Part shown: positions 55,311 to 64,000 of the stretch, in pieces
How positions within the stretch are numbered: position 1 is the stretch's first letter
Layout of the letters: each line of letters starts with the position of its first letter
Assembly (NCBI GenBank): GCA_025463785.1
Contig: JAODBD010000005.1
Coordinates: 248,001 to 312,000 of the forward strand
DNA from: Glaciihabitans sp.
Lineage (GTDB): Bacteria > Actinomycetota > Actinomycetes > Actinomycetales > Microbacteriaceae
Length of the DNA stretch: 64,000 nucleotides
Direction: 5' to 3'
Made by a program: the position numbers and the translations under genes
The notes under the pieces: model-generated
What the model was told of the DNA's origin: nothing
Databases searched by the model: none
The model's input: the letters and a program-made list of their open reading frames with translations, nothing else

Positions 55311-55775
55311 ATGTTTTCCATTGATGAGCTGACGAAGCAGAGGCTCTACGATGTCTCCCGGCTCATCAATGACGTGGATGGCGAACTCACACCCGAGATA
55401 ATCGCGGCCTCAACCGAGCTTGCCTTCGAGCACGGGCTGTTCCTCCACCCGTCACCGTTGCGCACAATTGCCCTGTGGGTTTCGCAGGATGTGTGGATGT
55501 ACCGCTACATCGAACTGAACATTGTCGACGGCTCCGTGTACAAGGTGGGCGAGCCACAGACTCTCGCTCCGATCGATCATCCACTGCTCGCCGAGCAGGT
55601 CGCCCGCTTCCTCGCACGGGCCGGGCGTGAACTGATCGCCAGCATCGCGGACCGCATCATCGTTCCCCGCGAGACGGTCGCTCTCGTCTTCGACGAACAC
55701 CTCGCCAGTGCCGCGCGCATGGCCTTTAGTGGACGCGCCTGGCTGACCCGAAACGGTTACGCCTCGGAGTGGTGA
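55311..55775 (+). CDS. Hypothetical protein
   Basis: A 154-residue soluble protein I do not recognise. It has mixed helices and strands, no membrane segment and no Cys. ATG at 55311 diverges from the epimerase-like gene, 80 bases away. It converges with pth, with an 17-base gap. Codon use is normal for the region, which supports a real gene. Confidence 0.65.
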   Translation: MFSIDELTKQRLYDVSRLINDVDGELTPEIIAASTELAFEHGLFLHPSPLRTIALWVSQDVWMYRYIELNIVDGSVYKVGEPQTLAPIDHPLLAEQVARFLARAGRELIASIADRIIVPRETVALVFDEHLASAARMAFSGRAWLTRNGYASEW

Positions 55776-55792
55776 CTCCCAGCGGGCTCGCG

Positions 55793-56401
55793 CTAGCCCG
55801 CGGTGTGAAACCTCAGCTGCGCCGCAGCCAGGCCCTCAATGGCGACCTGCTCAACCGCATCCGCTGCGTCTGAAATCAGGTTCGGCAGCGCCGACCGCTC
55901 CGCCGATGAAAAGTCGTGCAGCACGAAGTCGGCTGCCGGTTGGCGGCCGGGCGGCCGACCGATGCCAACGCGCACGCGCGCAAAGTCTGACGTTCCGAGC
56001 GCTGCGGCGATATCGCGGATGCCGTTGTGGCCGCCGTGCCCGCCACCAACCTTCAGGCGCAGGGTGTCGAACGGGATGTCCAGTTCATCGTGCACGACGA
56101 TCAGTCGCGACACATCCAACTTGAAGTACTTCATGAGCGCGGCAACGGGCCCGCCGGACAGGTTCATGAAGCTGAGCGGCTTGGCCAGCTCCAGCCGGGT
56201 CGGGTCGAGGACAGACCCGAGGCGACCTGAGGCGACCATAGCGTGCGCTCGATGCGACTTGAATGGCGCTCCGAGGCGCGAAGCCACCTCGTCTACGACC
56301 ATCTGGCCGACATTGTGGCGGTTGCGTGCGTAGTCGGGCCCGGGGTTGCCGAGCCCGACTACAAGCCACTGGGTTGTGCCCGATGACAGCTCCGCGTTCA
56401 T
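55793..56401 (-). CDS. pth: Peptidyl-tRNA hydrolase
   Basis: A 202-residue enzyme that frees tRNA from peptidyl-tRNA dropped by ribosomes. The family blocks are present: [19 protein letters not shown] (Asn and His near 28-30), [28 protein letters not shown] with the conserved Asp, and [13 protein letters not shown]. It starts 11 bases after the rplY stop, so the two form an operon, as in other actinobacteria. Confidence 0.96.
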   Translation of the reverse strand: MNAELSSGTTQWLVVGLGNPGPDYARNRHNVGQMVVDEVASRLGAPFKSHRAHAMVASGRLGSVLDPTRLELAKPLSFMNLSGGPVAALMKYFKLDVSRLIVVHDELDIPFDTLRLKVGGGHGGHNGIRDIAAALGTSDFARVRVGIGRPPGRQPAADFVLHDFSSAERSALPNLISDAADAVEQVAIEGLAAAQLRFHTAG

Positions 56402-56412
56402 CGCATACCGAA

Positions 56413-57051
56413 CTACTCGGCCGACTCCGAAGCCTCGGTCTCGTCGGCGTCGCCCGAGCCCTCAGCGGACTCGTCGGCTGCCTCGTCCTCGGCGGTTTCG
56501 CCAAGGTCGGCAGCGGTCGAGCCGGTGATACCGACAACGAGCAGGTCGGGGTCCGAGATGAGGGTCGAGCCGGCGGGCAGCTCAACCTGCGAGGCCAGGA
56601 TGTGCGCGCCCTCTTCGAGGCCCTCAATCGAAACGACGAGACGCTCCGGGATGTTCGTTGCCTCAGCCTCGATGGACAGCGTGTTGGCATCCTGGTTGAC
56701 GCTCGTGCCGGAGGCGGCTTCGCCCTCGAGGTGCACGGGGATGTCAATGGTGACCTTCTCGCCCTTGCGAACGATGATCAGGTCGAGGTGCTCGATGATC
56801 TGCTTGACCGGGTCTTTCTGGACATCCTTCACAAGCGCCAGCTGGCTCTTGCCGTTGATGTCGAGGTCGAGGACCGCGTTGGCCTTACGCAGGATAAGGC
56901 CGACTTCGTGGCTCGGCAGCGTGACGTGCTGCGGGTCGGTGCCGTGGCCGTAGATGACGGCGGGGATCTTGCCGGTCGCGCGGATCTTGCGCGCTGCGCC
57001 CTTGCCGAAGGACGTGCGGACTTCCGCAGTGAGCTTATTGTCGTCGGACAT
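56413..57051 (-). CDS. rplY: 50S ribosomal protein L25 / general stress protein Ctc
   Basis: A 212-residue long-form L25 (TL5/Ctc) that binds 5S rRNA. The N-terminal L25 domain has [20 protein letters not shown]; the C-terminal TL5 domain has [20 protein letters not shown]; the last 40 residues are an acidic Glu/Ala/Asp tail. ATG at 57051 has AAGGAGA upstream; the in-frame extension to 57135 is dropped. It is followed by pth. Confidence 0.95.
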   Translation of the reverse strand: MSDDNKLTAEVRTSFGKGAARKIRATGKIPAVIYGHGTDPQHVTLPSHEVGLILRKANAVLDLDINGKSQLALVKDVQKDPVKQIIEHLDLIIVRKGEKVTIDIPVHLEGEAASGTSVNQDANTLSIEAEATNIPERLVVSIEGLEEGAHILASQVELPAGSTLISDPDLLVVGITGSTAADLGETAEDEAADESAEGSGDADETEASESAE

Positions 57052-57473
57052 TGTTGGTTCTCCTTGTGGGCTGTTGGCCCAGACGTTTATCTGTTGTTCA
57101 ACTCGAACGCATGTCAGCGTGAGGACTAGCCGCAAAGCCGGTAACCACCGCGTCGATTACGGATTCGAAAGCGCTCGGGACATCTCGTCCCGCGCCTGCG
57201 ATCCCTCGCCGAAGTTCGGAAATGGTCGTTTTCACGACCGACCAACGAGACTACCAGTAGAACTCGCGGGTGTTAACCCGGTTGATGGGAGGCTGGGTTC
57301 GAGCTGCTCGAGTTGCTCGTGATTTTCAGGAACGATGCCGCAAAAGGATCCCATCCTGAAAATCACGAACGGTTCGCGGGTGTGGGAGGTCGAGCAGGCA
57401 CGCGCCGCGGCGCGCAGCATTCCGGCGCCGCCCGAAGCATTGCCACGTGGCCCACGCATCCCAGCGCGCAGCC
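57052..57473. other. Spacer between rplY and the tetR gene
   Basis: These 422 bases hold the rplY promoter region and copy 2 of the 50-bp palindromic element (57318-57367). I see no gene that can be supported on either strand. Confidence 0.5.
57318..57367 (+). repeat. 50-bp palindromic intergenic element, copy 2
   Basis: Arms CGTGATTTTCAGGA and TCCTGAAAATCACG enclose a centre AACGATGCCGCAAAAGG plus five bases. The left flank AGTTGCT and right flank AACGGTTC are shared with the other copies. It lies about 107 bases past the tetR stop. Confidence 0.9.
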
Positions 57474-58133
57474 TCACACTTGCGAAGTACCGATAACTTC
57501 GAGCCCGACCGCGGGCAGGATGACCCGGTCAATGAGCCCAACGAGGAACTCGCGATCGATGGGCTTGCGCATCATGAGGACCCGATAGGAGACCATCGCG
57601 GGTGAGATGAGCGCCAACGTGCCGATGTCTGTGTCGGCCGAAATTTCGCCGCGGTCAATTGCCCGCTGCATGAACATCCGATTGATCTCGGCCCTCGGCG
57701 CGACGATGGCCTCGTTCGCGACCTCGGCCAGCTCTGGATTTCTGGCCAGCAGCGATACCAGCCCCGCCATGACCTTGAGTTTCTTCTCGCCGTCTCTGAT
57801 CGAGGGAGGCTTGATCATGCCAACCAGGTCGCCGCGAAGCGTCCCGGTGTCGGGGAGATCTGCGAAATCGATGTCGCTCTTCTTCATGCAGGCGACCGCA
57901 TCGAGCACAAGCTCCGCCTTCGATGGCCAGCGGCGATAGAGCGTCGCCTTACCCGCCTTGGCTCGCGCGGCGACCATGTCGATAGTCATGCCGTCGTAGC
58001 CGGTTTCGGCGAGAACGTCGAGGGTTGCATCGAGGATATCGGCGTCTCGCGTAATGTCGAGCGGGCGGCCGAGCTTGTTTGCCGGCTCGGTGGATGCGTG
58101 CTCCGAGCGTTCTACGAGGTCGAGCGGCGTCAT
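57474..58133 (-). CDS. TetR family regulator of the adjacent MFS pump
   Basis: A 219-residue regulator. The helix-turn-helix lies near residues 28-75 (ILDATLDVLAETGYDGMTIDMVAARAKAGKATLYRRWPSKAELV), with a helical ligand domain after it. ATG at 58133. It diverges from a 14-helix MFS pump, and a palindrome in the shared promoter is a likely operator, so it probably represses the pump until a drug binds. Confidence 0.9.
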   Translation of the reverse strand: MTPLDLVERSEHASTEPANKLGRPLDITRDADILDATLDVLAETGYDGMTIDMVAARAKAGKATLYRRWPSKAELVLDAVACMKKSDIDFADLPDTGTLRGDLVGMIKPPSIRDGEKKLKVMAGLVSLLARNPELAEVANEAIVAPRAEINRMFMQRAIDRGEISADTDIGTLALISPAMVSYRVLMMRKPIDREFLVGLIDRVILPAVGLEVIGTSQV

Positions 58134-58217
58134 TGCGGCTGCCTCCCTTTCTTTACTTCGGTTTGATGTTACGCGTACTGATTCTTACCCGCAGAATTTC
58201 GCTCTGCGCATAATTCA

Positions 58218-58233
58218 GGAACTGTTAAGTTCC
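58218..58233. promoter_or_regulatory. Candidate TetR operator in the tetR/MFS promoter
   Basis: The inverted repeat GGAAC-TGTTAA-GTTCC lies 33 bases before the MFS start. It overlaps the likely -35 region; a -10-like TATAGT follows at about 58253. A second short palindrome, TTACGCGTA, lies near 58169. Confidence 0.55.
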
Positions 58234-58265
58234 GGAACTCCACAGTACCGTATATAGTTCCAACC

Positions 58266-59780
58266 ATGTCTTCGATTCTGCTCAAAGCTGCACCCAACCG
58301 CTGGTTGACTCTCACAACCGTTGCACTCGCCCAACTGATGGTCGTACTCGATTCGACTGTCGTCAACATCGCGCTGCCCTCTGCCCAGGCCGACCTCGGC
58401 TTCAGCAACGGCGACCGCCAGTGGATCGTCACGGCCTATTCACTAGCCTTCGGCAGCCTTCTGCTGCTGGGCGGTCGCATCTCTGACCTGATCGGCCGCA
58501 AGCGCGCGTTCATCATCGGTCTCATCGGTTTCGCCCTCGCATCCGCCCTCGGCGGAGCAGCACCGAGCTTCGGCCTGCTGGTCGGCGCCCGCGCACTTCA
58601 GGGCGCATTCGGCGCGCTTCTCGCACCTACCGCGCTCGCTGTTCTCACAACGACCTTCACGATCCCGAAGGAGCGCGCACGCGCATTCGGAATCTTTGGT
58701 GCTCTCGCGGGGGCCGGAGGAGCAATCGGACTCCTGCTCGGTGGCCTCCTTACCCAGGACCTCAACTGGCGGTGGAACCTCTACATCAACGTGGCCATCG
58801 CGGTCGTCGCCATCATCGGAGCAGTCGCCTTCGTACCGAGCGTGCTGCGCACGGGTGACCGCCCGAAGCTGGATGTACCCGGCACACTGCTGGTCTCCGG
58901 CGCGCTGTTCTTCCTCGTCTACGGGTTCTCGAATGCGTACACCGACGGCTGGGGCGCAGCAGACAGCTGGGGCATGCTCATCGCATCCGGCGTTCTCCTG
59001 ATCGCATTTGTGCTGTGGCTGCGCCGTGCGCCGCACCCGCTGCTGCACCTCTCGGTCATCCTCGATCGAAACCGCGGCGCCGCGTACAGCTCGATCCTGC
59101 TCTCGGCAATCGGGATGTTCGCGATCTTCCTGTTCGTGACCTACTACCTGCAAACGACGCTGCACTACACGCCCATCCAGACCGGCATCTCCTTCCTGCC
59201 GATGATCGGGATGCTCGTCATCGCAGCACAGCTCGGCACGAACCTGCTGGTTCCGAGGTTTGGCCCGAAGATTCTTGTACCGATCGGCATGCTGATGGCG
59301 GCCGGCGGAATGGTCTGGCTCACGAATCTCGGCGTCGACAGCACCTATGCCGCGAACCTCCTGCCGCCGCTTATGATCCTTGGCTTCGGGATGGGCACCA
59401 TCATGCCGGCCTCGATGCAGACGGCGACGCTCGGCGTCGACCGGCAGTACGCCGGGGTCGCATCGGCGCTCGTGAACACCAGCCAGCAGGTCGGTGGCTC
59501 GATCGGCACGGCGCTGCTGAACACCCTCGCCGCATCCGCCGCGACGGCGTACGTCGCATCGCACGTTCCCGCGACACCGGCAATCCTGGCCGCGGCAGCC
59601 GTCCACAGTTATGCGACCGCGTACTGGTGGGGAGCAGGGGCCTTCGCTCTCGGTGCGGTGCTTGCCGCTCTGCTGTTCCGTCGTCGCAGCCAGGGGTTGT
59701 CGCTCTCGCACGCCCCCGTGCCAGCGGCGGCAAACACGCCTGCGAAGGCGAACGAAGCGGAGCCCGTTCTCGCGCACTAG
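58266..59780 (+). CDS. MFS drug efflux transporter (DHA2, 14-helix)
   Basis: A 504-residue membrane protein with 14 predicted helices. The DHA2 signatures are present: LDSTVVNIALPSAQADLG (motif D1, residues 28-45), GGRISDLIGRKRAF (motif A, 74-87), and GAGGAIGLLLGG (motif C, near 150-161). It exports drugs by proton antiport (family knowledge). ATG at 58266. It diverges from its presumed TetR repressor. Confidence 0.93.
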   Translation: MSSILLKAAPNRWLTLTTVALAQLMVVLDSTVVNIALPSAQADLGFSNGDRQWIVTAYSLAFGSLLLLGGRISDLIGRKRAFIIGLIGFALASALGGAAPSFGLLVGARALQGAFGALLAPTALAVLTTTFTIPKERARAFGIFGALAGAGGAIGLLLGGLLTQDLNWRWNLYINVAIAVVAIIGAVAFVPSVLRTGDRPKLDVPGTLLVSGALFFLVYGFSNAYTDGWGAADSWGMLIASGVLLIAFVLWLRRAPHPLLHLSVILDRNRGAAYSSILLSAIGMFAIFLFVTYYLQTTLHYTPIQTGISFLPMIGMLVIAAQLGTNLLVPRFGPKILVPIGMLMAAGGMVWLTNLGVDSTYAANLLPPLMILGFGMGTIMPASMQTATLGVDRQYAGVASALVNTSQQVGGSIGTALLNTLAASAATAYVASHVPATPAILAAAAVHSYATAYWWGAGAFALGAVLAALLFRRRSQGLSLSHAPVPAAANTPAKANEAEPVLAH

Positions 59781-59811
59781 CCGTTCTCGCGCACTGGTAC
59801 GAGCCACCTCG

Positions 59812-59864
59812 AGCGGCCGGCATCACGACGCAAGCGCAAGCTTGCCGTCGGTATGCCGGCCGCT
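59812..59864 (+). terminator. Long hairpin downstream of the MFS pump gene
   Basis: Perfect 12-bp arms AGCGGCCGGCAT and ATGCCGGCCGCT enclose 29 bases that can fold further (GACGCAAG and CTTGCCGTC). It begins 32 bases past the stop. There is no T-tract. Confidence 0.6.
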
Positions 59865-59963
59865 TCGTAGTTTCGGCGCCCGCGGGCTGCGAATTCTTGC
59901 GCAATCTCGTCTCAGTTGACTTGGCTAGGCTTGATGACAGGAGCACCACAAAGGGAGAAATTG

Positions 59964-61421
59964 ATGCCGGAGACCAAGGCAGTAGCAAATATCGGAGTCG
60001 TCGGGCTCGCGGTGATGGGGTCAAACCTCGCGCGTAACCTGGCCAGCCGCGAAGGCAACACGGTCGCCGTCTACAACCGCACCTATGCCCGCACGTCGAC
60101 TCTCATCGAGGAACATCCCGAGGCCGGGTTTGTTGCTTCCGAAACCATCCAGGACTTCGTTGCCAGCCTCGAGAAGCCGAGGGCTGCGCTCATCATGGTG
60201 CAGGCCGGTGCGGGGACGGATGCCGTCATCGACGAACTCGCAGCTCTCTTCGAGCCCGGCGACATCATTATCGACGGCGGCAACTCGCTCTTCACCGACA
60301 CGATCCGTCGCGAGAAAGCATTGCGGGATAAGGGCCTGAACTTTGTCGGCACCGGTATCTCCGGTGGCGAGGAGGGCGCACTCAATGGTCCGTCGATCAT
60401 GCCGGGCGGATCGGTTGAAGCGTACGAGAAGCTCGGCCCAATCTTCGCGTCGATCGCGGCGATCGCGGAGGGCGAACCGTGTGTCACGCACGTCGGCACC
60501 GATGGTGCAGGTCACTTCGTGAAGATGATCCACAACGGCATCGAGTACGCCGACATGCAGCTGATCGCCGAGGCTTACGATCTCATCCGCCACGGCACAG
60601 GGGCAACGCCTGCCGAGATCGCGGACATTTTCACCGAGTGGAATAAGGGTGAGCTCGAGTCCTACCTGATCGAGATCACCGCCGAGGTGCTGCGCCAGGT
60701 CGACGCTTCGACCGGCAAGCCGCTCGTCGATGTGATCCTCGATCAGGCGGGCTCCAAGGGCACGGGCGTCTGGACGGTGCAGAACTCGCTCGATCTCGGC
60801 ATCCCGGTCTCCGGTATCGCCGAAGCGGTCTTTGCTCGCGCACTGTCGTCGAAGCCGGCGCAGCGGGCGGCCGCCTCAGACCTGCCCGGTCCTTCCACCC
60901 CGTGGACGGTCTCGCACAAGCCGCAGTTCATTGAGGATGTCCGCCGCGCGCTCTACGCCTCGAAGATGATCGCGTACAGCCAGGGTTTCGATGCGATCGT
61001 TGCCGGTGCCGAAAAGTACAACTGGGACATCAAGAAGGGCAACATCGCCAAGATCTGGCGGGGCGGCTGCATCATCCGCGCACAGTTCCTGAACAGAATC
61101 ACGGATGCCTACGAGGAGAACCCCGGACTCGTCGCGCTCCTGACGGCTCCATACTTCAAGGCCGCGATCGAAGGTGCACAGGACAGCTGGCGCACGGTCG
61201 TTGCGCACGCCGCGCAGTCCGGCATCCCGACGCCGGCCTTCTCGTCGTCGCTCGCCTATTACGACGGGATCCGCGCGGCTCGCCTGCCAGCCGCACTCAT
61301 TCAGGGTCAGCGCGACTTCTTCGGCGCGCACACCTACCAGCGCGTCGATAAGCCTGGCACCTTCCACACTCTGTGGTCGGCCGACCGCACCGAGATCGAG
61401 ACCGAGGGCAGCTCGCACTAA
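59964..61421 (+). CDS. gnd: 6-phosphogluconate dehydrogenase (decarboxylating)
   Basis: A 485-residue enzyme of the oxidative pentose phosphate pathway: 6-phosphogluconate plus NADP gives ribulose 5-phosphate, CO2 and [20 protein letters not shown] near residues 9-23 is the dinucleotide motif; [23 protein letters not shown] near 127-149 and [16 protein letters not shown] near 183-198 are the catalytic blocks. Length is that of the long form. ATG at 59964 has AAGGGAG upstream; the earlier in-frame ATG is dropped. Confidence 0.97.
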   Translation: MPETKAVANIGVVGLAVMGSNLARNLASREGNTVAVYNRTYARTSTLIEEHPEAGFVASETIQDFVASLEKPRAALIMVQAGAGTDAVIDELAALFEPGDIIIDGGNSLFTDTIRREKALRDKGLNFVGTGISGGEEGALNGPSIMPGGSVEAYEKLGPIFASIAAIAEGEPCVTHVGTDGAGHFVKMIHNGIEYADMQLIAEAYDLIRHGTGATPAEIADIFTEWNKGELESYLIEITAEVLRQVDASTGKPLVDVILDQAGSKGTGVWTVQNSLDLGIPVSGIAEAVFARALSSKPAQRAAASDLPGPSTPWTVSHKPQFIEDVRRALYASKMIAYSQGFDAIVAGAEKYNWDIKKGNIAKIWRGGCIIRAQFLNRITDAYEENPGLVALLTAPYFKAAIEGAQDSWRTVVAHAAQSGIPTPAFSSSLAYYDGIRAARLPAALIQGQRDFFGAHTYQRVDKPGTFHTLWSADRTEIETEGSSH

Positions 61422-61517
61422 CGCCGCCGGTCGCGGCCCGGCTCTGCCCCGGCTCGGCGCAATTCTCTGGCATCGGGGCGCGAAGGCCGATCCCGAGAGA
61501 GACCAGTGCGAGTTACT

Positions 61518-61567
61518 CGTGTTTTTCAGGAACGATGCCGCCGAAGGAACCCATCCTGAAAATCACG
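61518..61567 (+). repeat. 50-bp palindromic intergenic element, copy 3
   Basis: Left arm CGTGTTTTTCAGGA (one change) and right arm TCCTGAAAATCACG enclose 22 bases nearly identical to copy 2 (AACGATGCCG then AAGGA and CCCA). Flanks GAGTTACT and AACGGT are also shared. It sits between the converging gnd and mutarotase genes. Confidence 0.9.
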
Positions 61568-61690
61568 AACGGTGCGGCGGCGCTTGTGTCGGCGACCATC
61601 CCAGCCTCGCCGCAACGTGTTCCTGTGGTTAGTTCGGGTGTTGTTTGCCCGTCGTGGCTGGCGGTCGTGCCGCACAAGAGGAGCTACACC

Positions 61691-62011
61691 TCAATCGAGG
61701 TGGAAAACCTCGGGCAACTGCTTCCACCACTCACCGTCGGCGCGATCCTCGAGCGGGCGCTGCAACGGCTCACAAACCGCCCACCACTCCTGCGTCGTCG
61801 GGTCGGCCGCGATGGCCGCAGAGTCTGCGTCGTAGTCATCCCCGCTGTACTCGAAGTAGGAGAACAGCAGGTCGCCGTGACGGTAGATCGAGTAGTTGGT
61901 GATGTGGCTGGCGCGCAGTCGCTCCAGAACGCCCGGCCACACATTCGCGTGCAGCTCCTCATACCGGGCGACATTCTCGGGTGGCAGCCCGATGACCGAT
62001 GCGATCCGCAT
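61691..62011 (-). CDS. L-rhamnose mutarotase family protein (sugar mutarotase)
   Basis: A 106-residue cytoplasmic enzyme that interconverts alpha and beta anomers of L-rhamnose or L-fucose. The family pattern is clear: a Tyr-His pair in YEELHANVWPGVLERL (His is catalytic in the family), NYSIYRHGDLLFSYFEY, and closing EWWKQLPEVFHLD. ATG at 62011 overlaps the dehydrogenase stop by one base (TGATG); GTG one codon earlier is possible. It is the last gene of the deoxysugar operon. Confidence 0.88.
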   Translation of the reverse strand: MRIASVIGLPPENVARYEELHANVWPGVLERLRASHITNYSIYRHGDLLFSYFEYSGDDYDADSAAIAADPTTQEWWAVCEPLQRPLEDRADGEWWKQLPEVFHLD

Positions 62012-62760
62012 CACAGCGGGCGCACGCGAAGGTGGGTGAGGCCGCCATCGACATCGAGGGCTGTACCGGTCGTTGACGAAGTGAGCGGCGACGCCAGGTA
62101 GAGGATCGAGTGGGCGATTTCTTCCGGCGTGATCATGCGCCCGATCGGCTGACGGGCATCGAGAGCCGCCCGCTCGGCAACAGGGTCCGCTGCCTTCTTA
62201 AGGTAGCCGCTGACGAATGGCGTGTCCGCCGTCCCGGGACACACACAGTTCACGCGGATGCCCTCGCGAACGTAGTCGGTTGCCATCGAGAAGGTGAGCG
62301 AGAGCACCGCGCCCTTGGTCGATCCGTACACCGCCCTCGACGGCATCCCGTTCAGCGCAGCGACAGAACAGACGTTCACGATCGAGGCGTGCTCCGACTT
62401 GCGCAGCCACGGAATCGCGGCAGCGCTCACGCGAGCGACACCGAACACGTTGATGTTGAAGACCCGTTGCCACTCGGCGTCATCGTTCTCTTCGACCGTG
62501 CCGATCGCACTGATGCCGGCGTTATTGATGACAATGTCGATGCCGCCAGCCCACTCGGCTGCCGCGGCCACCGCGGCAGCCACCGACTCGCGCGACGAAA
62601 TGTCGGCCACGAAGCCGTGCAACTCGGGCGGCAAAGAATCGATATGGAGGTCGAACACTGCGACCTTCGCGCCGCGGGACGCCAGCAACTGCGCCGTCGC
62701 AAGGCCGATACCGGATGCTCCACCCGTAACAATCGCAGTCAGTCCATCGAATTCGCTCAT
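62011..62760 (-). CDS. SDR family dehydrogenase of the deoxysugar pathway
   Basis: A 249-residue classical short-chain dehydrogenase: TGGASGIG (residues 12-19), NNAG near 82-85, catalytic Ser in NVCSVAAL and YGSTKG with Tyr and Lys near 147-151. In the non-phosphorylating L-fucose pathway such enzymes oxidise L-fucose or 2-keto-3-deoxy-L-fuconate; next to an FAH-family hydrolase the latter is more likely. It overlaps its neighbours by four and one bases. Confidence 0.87.
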   Translation of the reverse strand: MSEFDGLTAIVTGGASGIGLATAQLLASRGAKVAVFDLHIDSLPPELHGFVADISSRESVAAAVAAAAEWAGGIDIVINNAGISAIGTVEENDDAEWQRVFNINVFGVARVSAAAIPWLRKSEHASIVNVCSVAALNGMPSRAVYGSTKGAVLSLTFSMATDYVREGIRVNCVCPGTADTPFVSGYLKKAADPVAERAALDARQPIGRMITPEEIAHSILYLASPLTSSTTGTALDVDGGLTHLRVRPL

Positions 62761-63611
62761 GCCTGCACCATTTCCTGTCGGGCCCTGCCCAGTCCATCAA
62801 TTTCGAGTTCAATGACATCTCCGCCGCGGAGATACGGCTTCGGATCCGGCTGGCCGAGCGCAACGCCGGCCGGCGTGCCCGTGTTCACCAGGTCGCCGGG
62901 ACGCAACACCATGAACTGGCTCAGGTACCAAATGACGTGACGGATGCCGAAAATCATGTTCGCGGTCGTCCCGTTCTGCCGCTGGGTGCCGTTGACCCAC
63001 AGCCGAAGTCCGAGCGCCTGCGGGTCGGCAACCTCATCCGCTGGCACCAGGTACGGCCCGAGCGGATTGAACGTCTCACAGCTCTTGCCCTTGTCCCACT
63101 GGCCACCGCGTTCGATCTGAAACTCGCGTTCTGACACGTCATGCGAGAGCACATACCCCGCGATGTGGGCGTCGGCGTCGTCCGGCGAATCGAGGTAGCG
63201 CGCGGTCGAACCGATGACGACACCGAGCTCGACCTCCCAGTCGGTCTTGACCGACTTGCGCGGCACCAAAACCGTGTCGAACGGCCCGACGATGGTCGAC
63301 GGATCCTTCATGAACACGATGGGTTCTTTCGGAAGCTCCGCGTGTGTCTCCTCCGCGTGGTCGCGGTAGTTGAGCCCGATACAGACGATCTTGCCTGGCG
63401 TCGCGATCGGCGCACCCACCCGAAGGGATGCCGCACCGGCGAGCTCAGGAAGGCTTCCGGCCGTCAGAGCGGCGCGCGCACTCGCGATCCCGCCACCTGC
63501 GAGGAACGCACCCGTGATGTCCGGGGTGAGGGAGCGGAGGTCGTAGCTGACGCCATCCCGCTGAAAGACGGGGACCTCGCTGCCGAAGTCGCCGAGTCGT
63601 GCAAATACCAT
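62757..63611 (-). CDS. Fumarylacetoacetate hydrolase family protein (2,4-diketo-3-deoxy-L-fuconate hydrolase-like)
   Basis: A 284-residue FAH-family hydrolase. The C-terminal catalytic domain has KIVCIGLNYRDHAEE near 81-95, the metal ligands E..E and D in DWEVELGVVIG near 131-141, and RPGDLVNTGTPAGVALG near 247-263. In the L-fucose route of Xanthomonas an enzyme of this kind splits 2,4-diketo-3-deoxy-L-fuconate to pyruvate and L-lactate. ATG at 63611 has AAAGGAA upstream. It overlaps the dehydrogenase gene by four bases. Confidence 0.88.
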   Translation of the reverse strand: MVFARLGDFGSEVPVFQRDGVSYDLRSLTPDITGAFLAGGGIASARAALTAGSLPELAGAASLRVGAPIATPGKIVCIGLNYRDHAEETHAELPKEPIVFMKDPSTIVGPFDTVLVPRKSVKTDWEVELGVVIGSTARYLDSPDDADAHIAGYVLSHDVSEREFQIERGGQWDKGKSCETFNPLGPYLVPADEVADPQALGLRLWVNGTQRQNGTTANMIFGIRHVIWYLSQFMVLRPGDLVNTGTPAGVALGQPDPKPYLRGGDVIELEIDGLGRARQEMVQA

Positions 63612-63648
63612 CGATGTTCCTTTCATTGGACAAAACTTCGCAGCGCGC

Positions 63649-64000
63649 TCATGGAGCCGATAAAGGAGTCGGGGAACCAGCATCCGTCGTGGCCGCAGCA
63701 ATTCTGGCGGGGGCAATCCGGTAAAACGTCGCTGCCGTAGTGCCGCGAATTGCGTCGCTCTCGCGGTCATCCAGAGTCGCGAACAGCTCGCTCAGCCCGT
63801 CCCACACGCGGGCGTATCCACCCGACAGCACCGAGATCGGCCAGTCTCCGCCATACATCAGTCGGTCGGCTCCAAACAGGTCGACCGCGCGCTCGAAGTA
63901 GGGGCGTACCGAATCCACCGTCCACGATCCCGAGTCGCCGCTGGCCGAGTACAGCCCGCTCACCTTGGCGAACACATTTGGGTTTTCGGCGGCGACGCGC
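63649..64000 (-). CDS. Amidohydrolase family lactonase (L-fuconolactonase-like), partial
   Basis: The 3' part of a gene continuing past the window end; about 117 residues are visible. NVFAKVSGLYS and GADRLMYGGDWPISVL are typical of the amidohydrolase_2 family, where the Asp of GGDWP is the catalytic metal-linked residue. Members include L-fuconolactonase and L-rhamnono-lactonase. It is upstream of the FAH gene on the same strand with a 37-base gap, which supports an aldonolactone substrate. Confidence 0.82.
   Translation of the reverse strand, partial: RVAAENPNVFAKVSGLYSASGDSGSWTVDSVRPYFERAVDLFGADRLMYGGDWPISVLSGGYARVWDGLSELFATLDDRESDAIRGTTAATFYRIAPARIAAATTDAGSPTPLSAP

Noticed and set aside
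58218-58233. SOS box before the MFS pump
   Set aside because: GAAC and GTTC are separated by six bases, not four, so it does not fit LexA; a TetR site is more likely.

Overview
The window is GC-rich chromosomal DNA from an actinobacterium, most likely Microbacteriaceae or a close Micrococcales relative. This rests on family content (DUF501, DUF222-HNH, DUF2510 and DUF4192 proteins, actinobacterial-type L25/Ctc, a NaeI-family enzyme), on frequent GTG/TTG starts, on four-base start/stop overlaps in operons, and on the minus-strand order rplY, pth, mfd, mazG, eno, ftsB, DUF501. That order matches the mycobacterial locus around eno. I could not search any database; family calls are from sequence motifs.

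Layout. 1-1431: end of an ABC-2 exporter operon and apt, closed by hairpins. 1525-5403: three-gene minus operon (MFS transporter, PLP-dependent D-threonine aldolase-like enzyme, sugar-lactone oxidase). 5616-5688: an odd tRNA. 5735-14598: housekeeping block on the minus strand (mazG, a TetR regulator, hisS, eno, ftsB, DUF501, a mycosin-like S8 protease, type II NADH dehydrogenase). 14631-49977: about 35 kb of accessory DNA separating mazG from mfd. It holds two paralogous repeat-rich secreted proteins around an SOS-boxed DUF222-HNH gene, an MFS transporter, a CPBP protease, a NERD-helicase, DUF2510 and DUF4192 genes, a NaeI-type restriction-modification island (vsr, C5 methyltransferase, NaeI-like nuclease, HNH nuclease) with gene relics at both edges, a MarR/hydrolase pair, a branched-chain-amino-acid-type ABC importer under a LacI regulator with a dehydrogenase and an M24 hydrolase, a lipoprotein, and a ~2080-residue fibronectin-III surface protein. 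50361-61421: mfd, an epimerase-like protein, pth, rplY, a TetR/MFS efflux pair and gnd. 61691-64000: the start of a deoxysugar (L-fucose/L-rhamnose) oxidative catabolic operon that runs off the window.

How genes work together. The LacI regulator has two near-identical palindromes, one before the dehydrogenase/M24 genes and one before the ABC importer, so uptake and breakdown of one unknown compound look co-regulated. The restriction island is self-consistent: methyltransferase, NaeI-like nuclease, and Vsr to repair deaminated 5-methylcytosine. The final operon encodes mutarotase, dehydrogenase, FAH-family hydrolase and lactonase steps of a non-phosphorylating sugar pathway.

Main items for a second look: a class I tRNA body carrying a UAA (Leu) anticodon; a three-copy, exactly 50-bp palindromic intergenic element; the LacI-controlled importer/M24 system whose hydrolase has Cys in place of a metal-binding Asp; the NaeI island with helicase and NERD relics at its borders; and the accessory insertion inside a normally tight gene order.
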